Part shown: positions 32,222 through 40,430 of the stretch, piece after piece
Numbering within the stretch: the stretch's first letter is position 1
How the letters are laid out: the number at the start of each line of letters is the position of its first letter
NCBI GenBank assembly: GCA_005879535.1
Contig: VBKI01000068.1
Coordinates: 62,001-126,000, forward strand
Direction of reading: 5' to 3'
From: Deltaproteobacteria bacterium
GTDB taxonomy: Bacteria > Myxococcota > Myxococcia > Myxococcales > 40CM-4-68-19
Length of the DNA stretch: 64,000 nucleotides
Notes under the pieces: model-generated
The model's input: only the letters and a program-made list of their open reading frames with translations
Told to the model about the DNA's origin: nothing
The model's database searches: none
Position numbers and translations under genes: made by a program

Positions 32222-33586
32222 CTAGAGAGCCACGCCGTTGACCGTCACGTCGCTGCGGACGACGTCCGCGTTGCGGACCCGGTCGGCCGCGCCGACGTCG
32301 GCGAACGCCGACCGCGAGAGGGTGAAATTGCGGATCCGGGAGTCTTCCAGGCCGTCCAGGTCGAGGACGGCGCCTGCGCTCTCGACCGCGAGATTGCGCA
32401 GGTGGATGCCGTCGAAGGCTGGCGGAAACGCGCCCGATTGCCCGTCGTAGTGCATCGTCACCGCGGCGACGGCGTCGAGGACGCGCCCGCGGAAACCGTC
32501 CATGTTGACGTTGCGCGTGTACCCGCCGCGCCGTGAATTCGACTTCACCCACAGAGCGTGACCCACTCCGCGGCCGAAACTCCGGTTGGAGCAAGCGAAG
32601 ACGTTCTCGATTCCGCCGCTCTGCTCGCTGCCGCAGGTGATGAAGCCGAAGCGGCCCTCGCCCTGGCAACCGACGATGACGACGTTGCGGCAGGGAATCC
32701 CGAGGCGGCGGCCGTCCTCGTCGCGCCCGGACTTGAGGGCGACGTTGTCGTCGCCGCAGGAGAACGTGCAACTGCGGATGACGACGCGCTCACATGATTC
32801 CGGATCGCAGCCGTCGCTGTTCGGGCCGGAATCGGTGGTCGTGACGCCCTCGACGGTGACGTCCGCGCAGAGCGTCGGGTGGATCTGCCAGAACGGAGAT
32901 CCCGCCAGCGTCACGCCCCGGATGAGCACGCGGGCGCAGCCGACGGTTTCGACCATGGCGGTGCGGAGCCGGCCCGCGACGATGCGATGAGCGGGCGGAA
33001 CGCCGCGCGCGACGAGTGGTTCCAGCACTCCCGCGCGATTCCGGCCGCGGTTCCAGGCCGCCGTCGCCGACGCATCCAGCCTTCCGCTGCCCGTGATCGC
33101 GACGTCTGTCTCCCCGGATGCCTGAATCATGGGAGAGTGGTTGACGCACTCGAGTCCCTCATACCGCGTCTGTACCAGCGGATACCGTTCCGGGTCGTCC
33201 GAGAATTTGAGCGTCGCGGCGGAGTCGAGATGGACCCCGACGCGGCTGCGCAGCCGCAAGGCGCCGACGAGAAATTCGCCCGCGGGCACGACCACGCGTC
33301 CGCCACCGCGCCCGTGACAGGTATCGATGGCATCCTGGATGGCGCGTGTGTCGTCGCTCCTGCCGTCTCCGCGAAGGCCGTGGATCGGGTAGCTCGCGGC
33401 AGGGATCGAGGGCAGGGCCGTGCTCGCGACGATGGCGTCCGCCGCGGCAGAGCCGGTGGAACCGGGCGGAGGCGGCAGGGGTGGAGGCCTCGAGACGGAA
33501 CGCACGCACCCCGGGATCACCGCTCCGGCCGAGCCAAGGGTCCCGGCGGCGAGGATCCGGCGACGGCTCCATCCCGAACCGCTCAC
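32222..33586 (-). CDS. Tat-exported glycoside hydrolase family 28-like protein (right-handed beta-helix)
   Basis: A 454-residue protein from a GTG that overlaps the preceding stop (GTGA). The N-terminus has a twin-Arg signal (SRRRILAAGTLGSAG) ending near VIPGC. It then follows the GH28 plan: DDTRAIQDAIDTCHGRGGG, then VVVPAGEFLVGALRLRS and SGRLDASA. The two Asp motifs are NSDGCD and CGDDNVALKSG. The usual GHG is replaced by RFG in GRFGFITCGSEQSGG, and the RIK motif by WVK in ALWVKSNSRRGGY. GH28 enzymes hydrolyse galacturonans; the loss of the conserved His and Arg suggests an altered substrate or impaired catalysis. Confidence 0.82.
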   Translation of the reverse strand: MSGSGWSRRRILAAGTLGSAGAVIPGCVRSVSRPPPLPPPPGSTGSAAADAIVASTALPSIPAASYPIHGLRGDGRSDDTRAIQDAIDTCHGRGGGRVVVPAGEFLVGALRLRSRVGVHLDSAATLKFSDDPERYPLVQTRYEGLECVNHSPMIQASGETDVAITGSGRLDASATAAWNRGRNRAGVLEPLVARGVPPAHRIVAGRLRTAMVETVGCARVLIRGVTLAGSPFWQIHPTLCADVTVEGVTTTDSGPNSDGCDPESCERVVIRSCTFSCGDDNVALKSGRDEDGRRLGIPCRNVVIVGCQGEGRFGFITCGSEQSGGIENVFACSNRSFGRGVGHALWVKSNSRRGGYTRNVNMDGFRGRVLDAVAAVTMHYDGQSGAFPPAFDGIHLRNLAVESAGAVLDLDGLEDSRIRNFTLSRSAFADVGAADRVRNADVVRSDVTVNGVAL

Positions 33587-33885
33587 GATTGCTGCACCGC
33601 CGGCGCACGGGTCCGCGCCGCATCGACGGCGACGAGGACCAGGACGGGAAGGATCCGCGAGGCGAGGTCGGAGATCGTGGTGGCGTCGAGCGTCTCCTCG
33701 ATCAGCTCGCGCCAGATCGCGTAGGCAACCCAGGCCCCGCCGAAGATGAGAAGCCAGCGGCGGCCTCCGATCCAGAACCCGAGAAGCGTGACCGCGCAGG
33801 CCCATCCGAGGTGTGAGAGGAATCCCTGGTCGACGAGGATGGGGCCGTGCCAGCCGTAGGCAAGCCGTTTCAGGAGAGCTTCCAT
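33583..33885 (-). CDS. Small membrane protein
   Basis: A 100-residue protein with two or three hydrophobic stretches (LSHLGWACAVTLLGFWIGG, then WLLIFGGAWVAYAIWRELIE and ILPVLVLVAVDAA). I do not recognise a family, although the layout recalls small VanZ-like or phage-holin-sized membrane proteins. Its stop overlaps the GTG of the GH28 gene, so the two are probably translated together. Confidence 0.6.
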   Translation of the reverse strand: MEALLKRLAYGWHGPILVDQGFLSHLGWACAVTLLGFWIGGRRWLLIFGGAWVAYAIWRELIEETLDATTISDLASRILPVLVLVAVDAARTRAPAVQQS

Positions 33886-33909
33886 GGCCCGAGCGTAGCG
33901 CGAAATCGG

Positions 33910-34229
33910 CTACGCCGGCGCGAGCGCGACCGCGACTCCGTCGAGAAGTTGCTCGAGCGTGAAGGGCTTCGTGAGCTTGACGGCAGCCCCCAGGTCGAGG
34001 GCCTGCGAGTCGTCCTCGGTGGTCGCGACGACGACGGGGATGGCGAGCGCGTTCTGCTTCAGCCAGTCGAGCACGTCGTAGCCGGTCATGTGCGGCATCA
34101 TCAGGTCGAGCACGATCACGTCCGGCGCGAAGGTCGACAGCCGCTGGATCGCCGCGTGTCCACGAAGACGAGACGGGCATCGTCGTCCACGATCAACACA
34201 CGCTGCGGCCTGGGGTGCTCCGCGGTCAT
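33910..34229 (-). pseudogene. Response regulator receiver, broken by an internal deletion and frameshift
   Basis: From the ATG at 34229, the frame reads an ordinary receiver start (RPQRVLIVDDDARLVFV) and then ends at a stop about 20 codons later. In another frame the receiver resumes (HAAIQRLSTFAPDVIVLDLMMPHMTGYDVL, given here only in part: HAAIQRLSTFAPDV, VIVLDLMMP) and continues to KLTKPFTLEQLLDGV and the stop at 33910. Only about 28 codons separate the DDD pocket from the phosphoacceptor Asp, against about 44 normally. Roughly 50 bases, not a multiple of three, therefore appear to be missing. It was probably a single-domain regulator. Confidence 0.7.
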
Positions 34230-34289
34230 GGGCTGCCTCACTGACACATTTTGCAACCCGACGTCCAGCGAGAATCGCGGAGCGGCAGC

Positions 34290-34305
34290 GCGCAAGCGCT
34301 TGCGC
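34290..34305. promoter_or_regulatory. 16-bp perfect palindrome upstream of the broken regulator
   Basis: GCGCAAGCGCTTGCGC is fully self-complementary and lies between the PqqC-like gene's stop and the receiver start. It could be an operator for a dimeric regulator or a short terminator hairpin of the PqqC-like gene. Confidence 0.35.
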
Positions 34306-34337
34306 AGTCGTGATACAGCGCTCGACGCGCCAGCGGA

Positions 34338-35057
34338 TTATCGCGTAATGCCGCAGGCGCTCGCGACGTCGTCGCGATACGCGAGCCACCGCTCGAGAGC
34401 CGTCTCGACCATCTGGACCACACGGTCCTCCAACGTCGGCGGCGTGTGGCCGATCACCATCTTCCAGGCATCCAGGCGGTGACCGCCTTCTACTTTCTTG
34501 TGCACCCGCTGGAGCTCGAGAAACTTCGGATCGACCCGGTGGATCCGTACCAGCGGATGCTGCCGGATGGCGGCGTCGATTTCGGCATCGGAATCCGGAC
34601 TCGTCTTCTCCAGCTCCCGCCGCTCGTGCACGTTTCCCTCGACGAAGATCGTCAGCACCGCCGCGCCGACCACCCAGTGATCGGGTCCGCTCGCCTCGTT
34701 GATGAATATCCGATAGCTGCTCGCGGCGGGAAGCAGTTTGACGTCGTTGAAATCCGACCGGCTGAACCCGCAGCCCTCCATCATCCGAAGGAACAGCTCC
34801 GGATGCGACGTCGCCCCGCTGATGCCGCCGGTCTGCTCCTCGTAGATGTTGGCGGCCAGCATCGCGCGCGCGTCCTGCGGTGTATTCGAATGACCCATGA
34901 CCCGCGCGAGAAGCTGCGGGAAGTCGCGGACGTATAGCTCCCACTCCTGCTGGAAGTGCGGCAGCAGGCGTTGGAGCGACACGCGCCCTTCGCCAAACCA
35001 GGGCCACGCCCAGTGGTTCTTGCGTTCGAGGATGCGGAGCAGGCGTTCCTGGAGCAC
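34338..35057 (-). CDS. PqqC/TenA-like iron-containing redox enzyme family protein
   Basis: A 239-residue, mostly helical protein with GTG start. The pattern WELYVRDFPQLLARVMGHS, then ARAMLAANIYEEQTGG and SHPELFLRMMEGCG, with regularly spaced Glu, His and Asp, matches the heme-oxygenase-fold group that includes PqqC, TenA and the newer non-haem di-iron enzymes. The late ERRELEKT and HRVDPKFLELQRVHKKVEGGH add further possible ligands. Those enzymes perform unusual oxidations on small molecules or amino acids; the substrate here cannot be told. No pqq biosynthesis or thiamine genes are nearby. tRNA-Met lies immediately upstream. Confidence 0.72.
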   Translation of the reverse strand: MLQERLLRILERKNHWAWPWFGEGRVSLQRLLPHFQQEWELYVRDFPQLLARVMGHSNTPQDARAMLAANIYEEQTGGISGATSHPELFLRMMEGCGFSRSDFNDVKLLPAASSYRIFINEASGPDHWVVGAAVLTIFVEGNVHERRELEKTSPDSDAEIDAAIRQHPLVRIHRVDPKFLELQRVHKKVEGGHRLDAWKMVIGHTPPTLEDRVVQMVETALERWLAYRDDVASACGITR

Positions 35058-35130
35058 GCCTACACTCTAGCGGGCGGCGCCCGGCGAGGCGAAGAAGTCG
35101 CCGGAGACGATTTGATGCTGCAGGCGGAGT

Positions 35131-35207
35131 TGGTGGCGGCGGGTGGACTCGAACCACCTACCTGCGGATTATGAGACCGCCGCTCTAGCCGGATGAGCTA
35201 CGCCGCC
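35131..35207 (-). tRNA. tRNA-Met (anticodon CAT)
   Basis: A full cloverleaf reads on the minus strand: acceptor GGCGGCG with CGCCGCC, a D arm with GCTC and GAGC, the anticodon loop CTCATAA (CAT), and a T arm GGTGG-TTCGAGT-CCACC, with CCA encoded at 35131-35133. The overall resemblance and the CTCATAA loop fit elongator tRNA-Met; a lysidine-modified Ile tRNA is less likely. There is a T-T mismatch at the base of the anticodon stem. Confidence 0.93.
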
Positions 35208-35244
35208 GAAGGGGCGCGGAATGTAGCGGCGGCCGGATCGCGAG

Positions 35245-36303
35245 TCAAGAAGCCGCCGGCGCCGTGGCTTCGCCCTCTGCCGCGGCCGCGCCGAACAGCC
35301 CCTTCAGCGAAACGTGGCCGGCGACGAGGAAGGTCACGCCCAGGCCGACCTGCACGACGAACTGCAGGAGCCACACCGTATTTGCGAACGCGGCGCCGCG
35401 GGCGGAGAAGCCTCCGGCGTCGAAGAGCGACAGCCCCGCCTGCGTGAAGAACTGCATCGTGCCCACCATGCCCGGCCCCGCCGGCACCATCGCGCCGACC
35501 ACCTGGATGGTGAGCATCACCGCGAGCATCAACGGCGTCAGCGAGTTGAAGCCGAAGCCGCGGGCGAGAATGCCGAGGGCGGCTGCGGTCAGCGTCCAGT
35601 ACAGGGTCGTCAACGCGAAGAACAGGACCAGCCGCCAGCCGGACCCGAGGTGGACGGCGGAGATGAAGGCGTCCAGCATCCCCGTCGCGCGCGCGGCGAG
35701 GCGCGGCGAGAGCGGCTGGAGCAGTCGCTCGGCAAGCGCAACCGCGCGGTCGTGGAAGAAGACCGCGAGGACCAGCGCGGCGCAGAGCGTGAGGAAGCCG
35801 AGCGCGACCAGCACCGAAGCGCTCTTGGCGAACTCGAAGTAACGGCCCGACGCCGACTGTCCGAGCATGCGCAGGCAGAGGATCCCGAGCAGCCCGATGG
35901 TGATTCCATCGACGATGCGCTCGACCACGATGGAGGCGAGCGCCCCGCTGCGGCGCAATTGCTGACCTCCACCCGCCGGTGGGCGAGCGATCAGCAGCGG
36001 GCGGGCGAACTCCCCGAGCCGGAGCGGGAGGAGCACCAGGAGCATCCACCCCACTGCGCTCGCGGAATTCAGCCGCTTGAAGGACACCTCGCCGAGCGGC
36101 TTCAAGAGCAATCCCCAGCGCACCGTGCGGACCAGATGGATGACGAGCAGCATGCCGACGTATGCGACGAGGCGGACAGGGTCCGCGGAGGCCATCGCCC
36201 GGCCCACCGCGCGGACGTCGGTGTGGCGCAGGGAGAGCCAGACGAAGACAGCGCTCATCGCCAGCGACAGCACGGTGCGCGCGAAAAGCTTCAAGGCCCG
36301 CAT
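35245..36303 (-). CDS. Lysylphosphatidylglycerol synthase-type transmembrane protein (flippase-like)
   Basis: A 352-residue integral membrane protein with about eight to nine hydrophobic helices. The family marks are VLLPLRLGEFARPLLIARP, ALASIVVERIVDGITIGLLG and VGAMVPAGPGMVGTMQFF, as in the AglD/MprF-N (UPF0104) group. Those proteins translocate or synthesise aminoacylated or glycosylated lipids; without a synthase domain, this one is best viewed as a membrane transporter-like protein. yacG ends 37 bases upstream on the same strand. Confidence 0.87.
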   Translation of the reverse strand: MRALKLFARTVLSLAMSAVFVWLSLRHTDVRAVGRAMASADPVRLVAYVGMLLVIHLVRTVRWGLLLKPLGEVSFKRLNSASAVGWMLLVLLPLRLGEFARPLLIARPPAGGGQQLRRSGALASIVVERIVDGITIGLLGILCLRMLGQSASGRYFEFAKSASVLVALGFLTLCAALVLAVFFHDRAVALAERLLQPLSPRLAARATGMLDAFISAVHLGSGWRLVLFFALTTLYWTLTAAALGILARGFGFNSLTPLMLAVMLTIQVVGAMVPAGPGMVGTMQFFTQAGLSLFDAGGFSARGAAFANTVWLLQFVVQVGLGVTFLVAGHVSLKGLFGAAAAEGEATAPAAS

Positions 36304-36340
36304 CGGGGCGCCTCGCGTAACACGCGCCGCGGTCGCCGGT

Positions 36341-36523
36341 CTACTGTTTGTCGTCCTCGTCGGGCTTCTGCGGCGGCGCGTCCGCCTGCGGGCCGGGCAC
36401 CCGGTACGAGCCGGTGAACCAGCGCGCGAGATCGAGCGCACGGCAGCGAGCGGAGCAGAAGGGAAACGCCGGGTTCTCCTCCCGCGGCTTCGCCTGCGCG
36501 CGGCAGCTCGGACATCGGGGCAT
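36341..36523 (-). CDS. yacG: DNA gyrase inhibitor YacG-type zinc protein
   Basis: A 60-residue protein with the YacG zinc site: Cys4 and Cys7 in MPRCPSCR, Cys23 and Cys27 in FCSARCRALDLARWF, and the conserved Asp-Leu-Arg-Trp segment after the last Cys. Escherichia coli YacG binds GyrB and inhibits gyrase. The C-terminal part is polar and short. It sits ahead of the flippase-like gene and divergent from a response regulator. Confidence 0.85.
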   Translation of the reverse strand: MPRCPSCRAQAKPREENPAFPFCSARCRALDLARWFTGSYRVPGPQADAPPQKPDEDDKQ

Positions 36524-36630
36524 GGGTGTCTTCTAAGGTGGGTCCCCGTACGATTCAACGGGGGCGATTGACGACAGCCGCGGCGGTCGCAAGATTGACC
36601 CGCTTGCGCGCTCATCTTATGAGGGCACGA

Positions 36631-37047
36631 ATGGCACCGCACCGCGCCCGCGAGCGCCTCGTGCTCGTCGTCGACGACGATCCCGACATCCTCCAAACGC
36701 TCGCGCTCTGCCTCACCAGCGAAGGCTACAGCGTGCTGATGGCTTCCAACGGGCAGGAGGCGCTCGACCTGGTGCGGCAGCAGAAGCCCGCCTGCATCCT
36801 CCTCGATCTGATGATGCCCGTGATGGACGGATGGCAATTCGTCCATGAGCTCGATCAGCGCGGCTTGCGCAAGGCACCGCTCTTGATCTTGAGCGCGGAT
36901 CGCGCGGTGCAGGGGCACGCCTCCAAGTTGCATGCCGACGCCTATCTCGCCAAGCCGTTCGACCTCGACGAGTTGCTGGGCAAGGTCTCCCACCTCACCG
37001 GCGGGCCGGATGGGCACGGGCAGCCGCAGAAGAAAAGCGTCGCCTGA
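36631..37047 (+). CDS. Single-domain response regulator
   Basis: A 138-residue receiver. Start ATG 36631 is chosen for the GAGG site just upstream; ATG 36619 is also possible. The acidic pocket LVVDDDPDI, phosphoacceptor Asp59 in ILLDLMMPVMDGW, Ser in LLILSADRAV and Lys108 in YLAKPFD are all intact. There is no output domain, so signalling is through protein contact or phosphotransfer. It converges on a lipoprotein gene with only 3 bases between stops. No kinase gene is adjacent. Confidence 0.9.
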   Translation: MAPHRARERLVLVVDDDPDILQTLALCLTSEGYSVLMASNGQEALDLVRQQKPACILLDLMMPVMDGWQFVHELDQRGLRKAPLLILSADRAVQGHASKLHADAYLAKPFDLDELLGKVSHLTGGPDGHGQPQKKSVA

Positions 37048-37050
37048 CGC

Positions 37051-37905
37051 TCAGGGCGTGAGCTCCAGCGGGAACGTCACCCACGATTCACCACCGCGAC
37101 CGTCGCGGACGACGATCCAGAGCGTTCCGGGAGCGGAGTGGAGCGTGATGCGCGACAGGCCGTCGGGCGGCGCCATCACGCCCTCGAGAGGCTCGTCGGC
37201 CGTATCCCGATCGACCTCCGCACCGGGCGCGACGAAGAAGCTGTAGCGCGGCTGCTCCTTGAGGCTCACAGGGTTCCCGCGCAGGTCCGTCGTGACGTAC
37301 GATTCGATCGAGGCGTCTGTCACCGTTGGCCGCAGCCCGATCTCCACGTTCTTTGGCAACTGGAGCGTCTCTCCCCGGGCCACCGGTTCGCCAAGTTTCA
37401 AGCCTTCGCGGCTCAACTGCACGCTCGCGATCGCTGGATTTTGGTTCGGCGTTCCTCCGCGCGGCGAGTAGAGCAGCACTTTCGAGCCGTACACCGTGCC
37501 GCTCCCGTCGCCGTGGTCGACGCTGAACGAATACTGCACCCGGATGCCGCCCAACCCCTTCAGGTCGTCGTCCGCTTGCGCGAGCGCGACGAATTCCGGC
37601 GGGATGAAGAGCGTGGTGCTGAGCGGCCTCGTTCCCAGGTCGCGCGTGATGAAGGGTCCCTCGTCGCACCGGTGCGAATCGGTCGGCGCGCAGATCGCGG
37701 CATGGAGCGTGATCGGCGCCGCGGTCCGGGGATCGACGGCGAGCACGTGGAGGTCGACCGGATCCGCCGTGGTCGCGTCGAACTGCGCCTCCGGCGGCTC
37801 CGCCTGCACCGCGAGGACGCGCAGGTCCCTGACGTCGCTCGACGCCTCGAAATCGGGCGTGCACGCAGCGAGGCAGATGGCGGCGAGGATGATGGCGGCG
37901 CGCAT
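37051..37905 (-). CDS. Lipoprotein downstream of TonB-dependent receptor
   Basis: A 284-residue protein with a lipobox (MRAAIILAAICLAAC). The mature protein is beta-rich, with repeated short strands (VDLHVLAVDPRTAAPITLHA, then IRVQYSFSVDHGDGSGTVYG and PRYSFFVAPGAEVDRDTADE) and two Cys in AAICAPTDSHRCDEG. I do not recognise a named family. Its ATG overlaps the receptor stop (ATGA). It may therefore be the surface partner of that receptor, as lipoproteins often pair with TonB-dependent barrels. It is the last gene of the mevalonate-receptor run. Confidence 0.7.
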   Translation of the reverse strand: MRAAIILAAICLAACTPDFEASSDVRDLRVLAVQAEPPEAQFDATTADPVDLHVLAVDPRTAAPITLHAAICAPTDSHRCDEGPFITRDLGTRPLSTTLFIPPEFVALAQADDDLKGLGGIRVQYSFSVDHGDGSGTVYGSKVLLYSPRGGTPNQNPAIASVQLSREGLKLGEPVARGETLQLPKNVEIGLRPTVTDASIESYVTTDLRGNPVSLKEQPRYSFFVAPGAEVDRDTADEPLEGVMAPPDGLSRITLHSAPGTLWIVVRDGRGGESWVTFPLELTP

Positions 37906-40430
37906 CAGAATTTCCCCTTCACGCCGAAGGTGGGAAGGATGGGGAGGCCCGAGATGCTTCCCTGGTCCCGGAACCGGTAGTCGTAGACGTGGAACTCCTC
38001 GTTGGTGTGGTTGGTCACGTTCTGCACGTCCAGATAGAGCGAGAGCTGCCAGGCGTCCCACGTCCAGGTGTACTGGGCGCGGGCGTCGAGCTGCAGGAAA
38101 GGCGGCTCGCGTGAGTCGCCCACTTCCCCGCGCGTGGGGACGAAGTTGCCGGAGTCGGCGTCGAAGGTGGCGAAGTCGACGGGCGCGTACGGATTCCCCG
38201 AGACGAACCGGAACCGCGTCGAAAGGTCCCACTGCGGCTTGGGCCGATAGCCCGCGACGATGGTGAGGATGTGCGGCTGATCGAACTGGAACGCGCGCCA
38301 GGCATCGCCGCGATTGGGCAGGATCTGCGACCGCGAGAGCGTGTACGCGAGCCAGCCGTAGAGTCGCGAGGTGATCTCCCGGCGGATCAGCAGCTCGAGC
38401 CCGTACGCGCGGCCGATGCCGTTGTTCTCGAATCTCGGGTTGTACACGGTCCCGTTCGCGCGCAGCACGGGGTCGACGGTCACGATGAGCGAGCCGCGGC
38501 GGTTGTAGAAGACCTCCGCGCTGACGCTCCAGACGTCGCTGAAGCGGTGCTCCACGCCGGCGCCGAATTGTGCCGCCCAGGCGAGGCCCAGGTCGGGATT
38601 GCCGATGTCGTCGTCGATCTGCTGGCCCGTGGGCGGTTGGTGATAGAGGCCGGCATATGCCTTGATCGCGGTGCGATCGCTGAGCGCGTAGCGCGCCCAG
38701 AGGCGCGGATCGATCGACCAGCGCGCGTGCCTGCGCCAGTGGAAGTGGTCGAAGCGCAATCCGGGCGTGAGCGAAAGCGATCCCGCGGTCACCTGCGCCT
38801 CGACGTACTCGCCCCAGAACTGCGCGGGCTGGACGCGCGAGAATCGGGTCGGTTGTGTGATGGGGATGCCGAGGTTGCGCAGCTGCAGCGAAGACTGGAT
38901 GTCGGCGCTGTAGGCGGCGCGGTCGAGCTCCACGTCGGTTCCCAGCCGGAGCTCGAGATACTCGCGCGCCTTCCAGCGCGCCTCGGACCGGATCTCGCCC
39001 GTGAGGATGGTGACGTCGGCGCTCTGCGGATTTGCGAATCCGCCCGTCCCGGCGCCCTGCGTTTGCGCCGACTGCTTCGTCCATCCCAGCGCCGGCGAGA
39101 CGCTGAAGGAGAGAGTGTCGGAGACCATCCGCTTCCAGCTCGCGACGAACCGGTGAAACGCGAGGTGGGAATCGACCGAGAGCGGAAGCGTGCGCCGCCC
39201 GCCCTTCTGCACGATGCTGAGCCGGTCGTTGCTGCCGAACAGCAGGAGTCCCAGCTCGTCGCCGTTCTCGAGCCGGTGATCGACGCGCCCCTGGTAGTCC
39301 CAGTAGATCGGCACGATGCTGGTGACGCCCTGGTTGGGATCGTTGGGGATGAAGAGGGGGAGGAAGACGTCGATGTGACTCCTGCGCGCGGCGAGCGCGA
39401 CCTGCGTGCGCGGCTCGATGGGTCCTTCGACGAAAGCGACCGCTTCGATCAGGTCGAGCGATCCCTGTCCATGGAAGCCGGTGGTGTCGCCCTTGCGGGT
39501 GCCGACGTCGATGGCTCCGGTCAGGTTGCGCCCGTACACGGCGCCATAGCCGCCCGGATAGAAGTCGATGCGATCGAGCAGCTGCTCGTTGATGACCGAG
39601 GGGCCGCCGAGGAAGTGGTACAGCTGCGGGATCCGGTGTCCGTCGAGATAGGTTCCCGTGTCCTGCGGCGGGCTCCCGCGGACGAGCAGCGCTCCGCCGA
39701 GGAACGGCGCCCGCGCCAGGCCCGGCAGGTTCTGCACCGCGCGGATGGGATCGTTGAGGCTGCCGGGGACGTTCACCAGCTCGTCGTGCGTGAGCGTGCG
39801 CCGCGTGGGAGCGTCGTGCGGTTTGTCCCCCGGAATGGTCGCCTGGAGGTCGCCGACGGCGGTCCGGTGCAGCCAGACGCGTCGCGCCTCGACGGCTCCG
39901 CCCTCGACGACCACGACGTCGATCTGACGGTTGTCGAAGCCTGGCGCCGATACCGTCACCCTGCGCGGACCGGGCGAGGTCTCGAACGAATATCGCCCCT
40001 GCGCATCCGCGACGGCCTGCGCTCCCGTATCGTCGACGGCCTCAGCACCGGCAATCGGCCTGCGGGTGCCCGCCTCCACCACGGTTCCTTTGACCGTCCC
40101 TCTGGCCCCGCGAGGCTGCTCCACGCGCTCCTGCTCGACGACGAAGTGGTACACGTAGCGAATCCGGACCGCCGCCGGTTGGCCGTCGATCTCCGCCGGC
40201 GAGAAACGGAAGCGCCGGATGGCCTCGACCGCCGCGGCATCGAAGTCCGGCGCGACGGGTTGCTCGACCACGACCTGCGTCACGGCGCCGTGCTCGTCGA
40301 TGTCGACGCTGCAGGCGACGTCGGCGGTCTCTCCGCGCGCGAGGCGCTCGGGCGGATACGCCGCGGGCGGCGCCTCGAGGAGCTGCGGCAGCCGGGTCAG
40401 CTGGGCCGCGAGCAGCACCGCGACGGTCAT
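37905..40430 (-). CDS. TonB-dependent receptor with fused N-terminal TonB C-terminal domain
   Basis: An 841-residue outer-membrane protein. After a short leader (MTVAVLLAAQL), residues 25-105 form a TonB C-terminal-like domain (VACSVDIDEHGAVTQVVVEQ, then FDAAAVEAIRRFRFSPAEID). A carboxypeptidase-regulatory-like repeat follows (GTVKGTVVEAGTRRPIAGAE), then the plug (LTHDELVNVPGSLNDPIRAV, then LVRGSPPQDTGTYLDGHRIP). A 22-strand-type barrel ends GVKGKF. The receptor imports an unknown ligand using the proton-motive force. Its start overlaps the phosphomevalonate kinase stop (ATGA). The TonB-domain fusion is seen mainly in Myxococcota-like genomes, from general knowledge. Confidence 0.9.
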   Translation of the reverse strand: MTVAVLLAAQLTRLPQLLEAPPAAYPPERLARGETADVACSVDIDEHGAVTQVVVEQPVAPDFDAAAVEAIRRFRFSPAEIDGQPAAVRIRYVYHFVVEQERVEQPRGARGTVKGTVVEAGTRRPIAGAEAVDDTGAQAVADAQGRYSFETSPGPRRVTVSAPGFDNRQIDVVVVEGGAVEARRVWLHRTAVGDLQATIPGDKPHDAPTRRTLTHDELVNVPGSLNDPIRAVQNLPGLARAPFLGGALLVRGSPPQDTGTYLDGHRIPQLYHFLGGPSVINEQLLDRIDFYPGGYGAVYGRNLTGAIDVGTRKGDTTGFHGQGSLDLIEAVAFVEGPIEPRTQVALAARRSHIDVFLPLFIPNDPNQGVTSIVPIYWDYQGRVDHRLENGDELGLLLFGSNDRLSIVQKGGRRTLPLSVDSHLAFHRFVASWKRMVSDTLSFSVSPALGWTKQSAQTQGAGTGGFANPQSADVTILTGEIRSEARWKAREYLELRLGTDVELDRAAYSADIQSSLQLRNLGIPITQPTRFSRVQPAQFWGEYVEAQVTAGSLSLTPGLRFDHFHWRRHARWSIDPRLWARYALSDRTAIKAYAGLYHQPPTGQQIDDDIGNPDLGLAWAAQFGAGVEHRFSDVWSVSAEVFYNRRGSLIVTVDPVLRANGTVYNPRFENNGIGRAYGLELLIRREITSRLYGWLAYTLSRSQILPNRGDAWRAFQFDQPHILTIVAGYRPKPQWDLSTRFRFVSGNPYAPVDFATFDADSGNFVPTRGEVGDSREPPFLQLDARAQYTWTWDAWQLSLYLDVQNVTNHTNEEFHVYDYRFRDQGSISGLPILPTFGVKGKF

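Noticed and set aside
35131-35207. tRNA-Met as an integration site for a genomic island
   Set aside because: No integrase, attachment repeat or composition shift is visible on either side.
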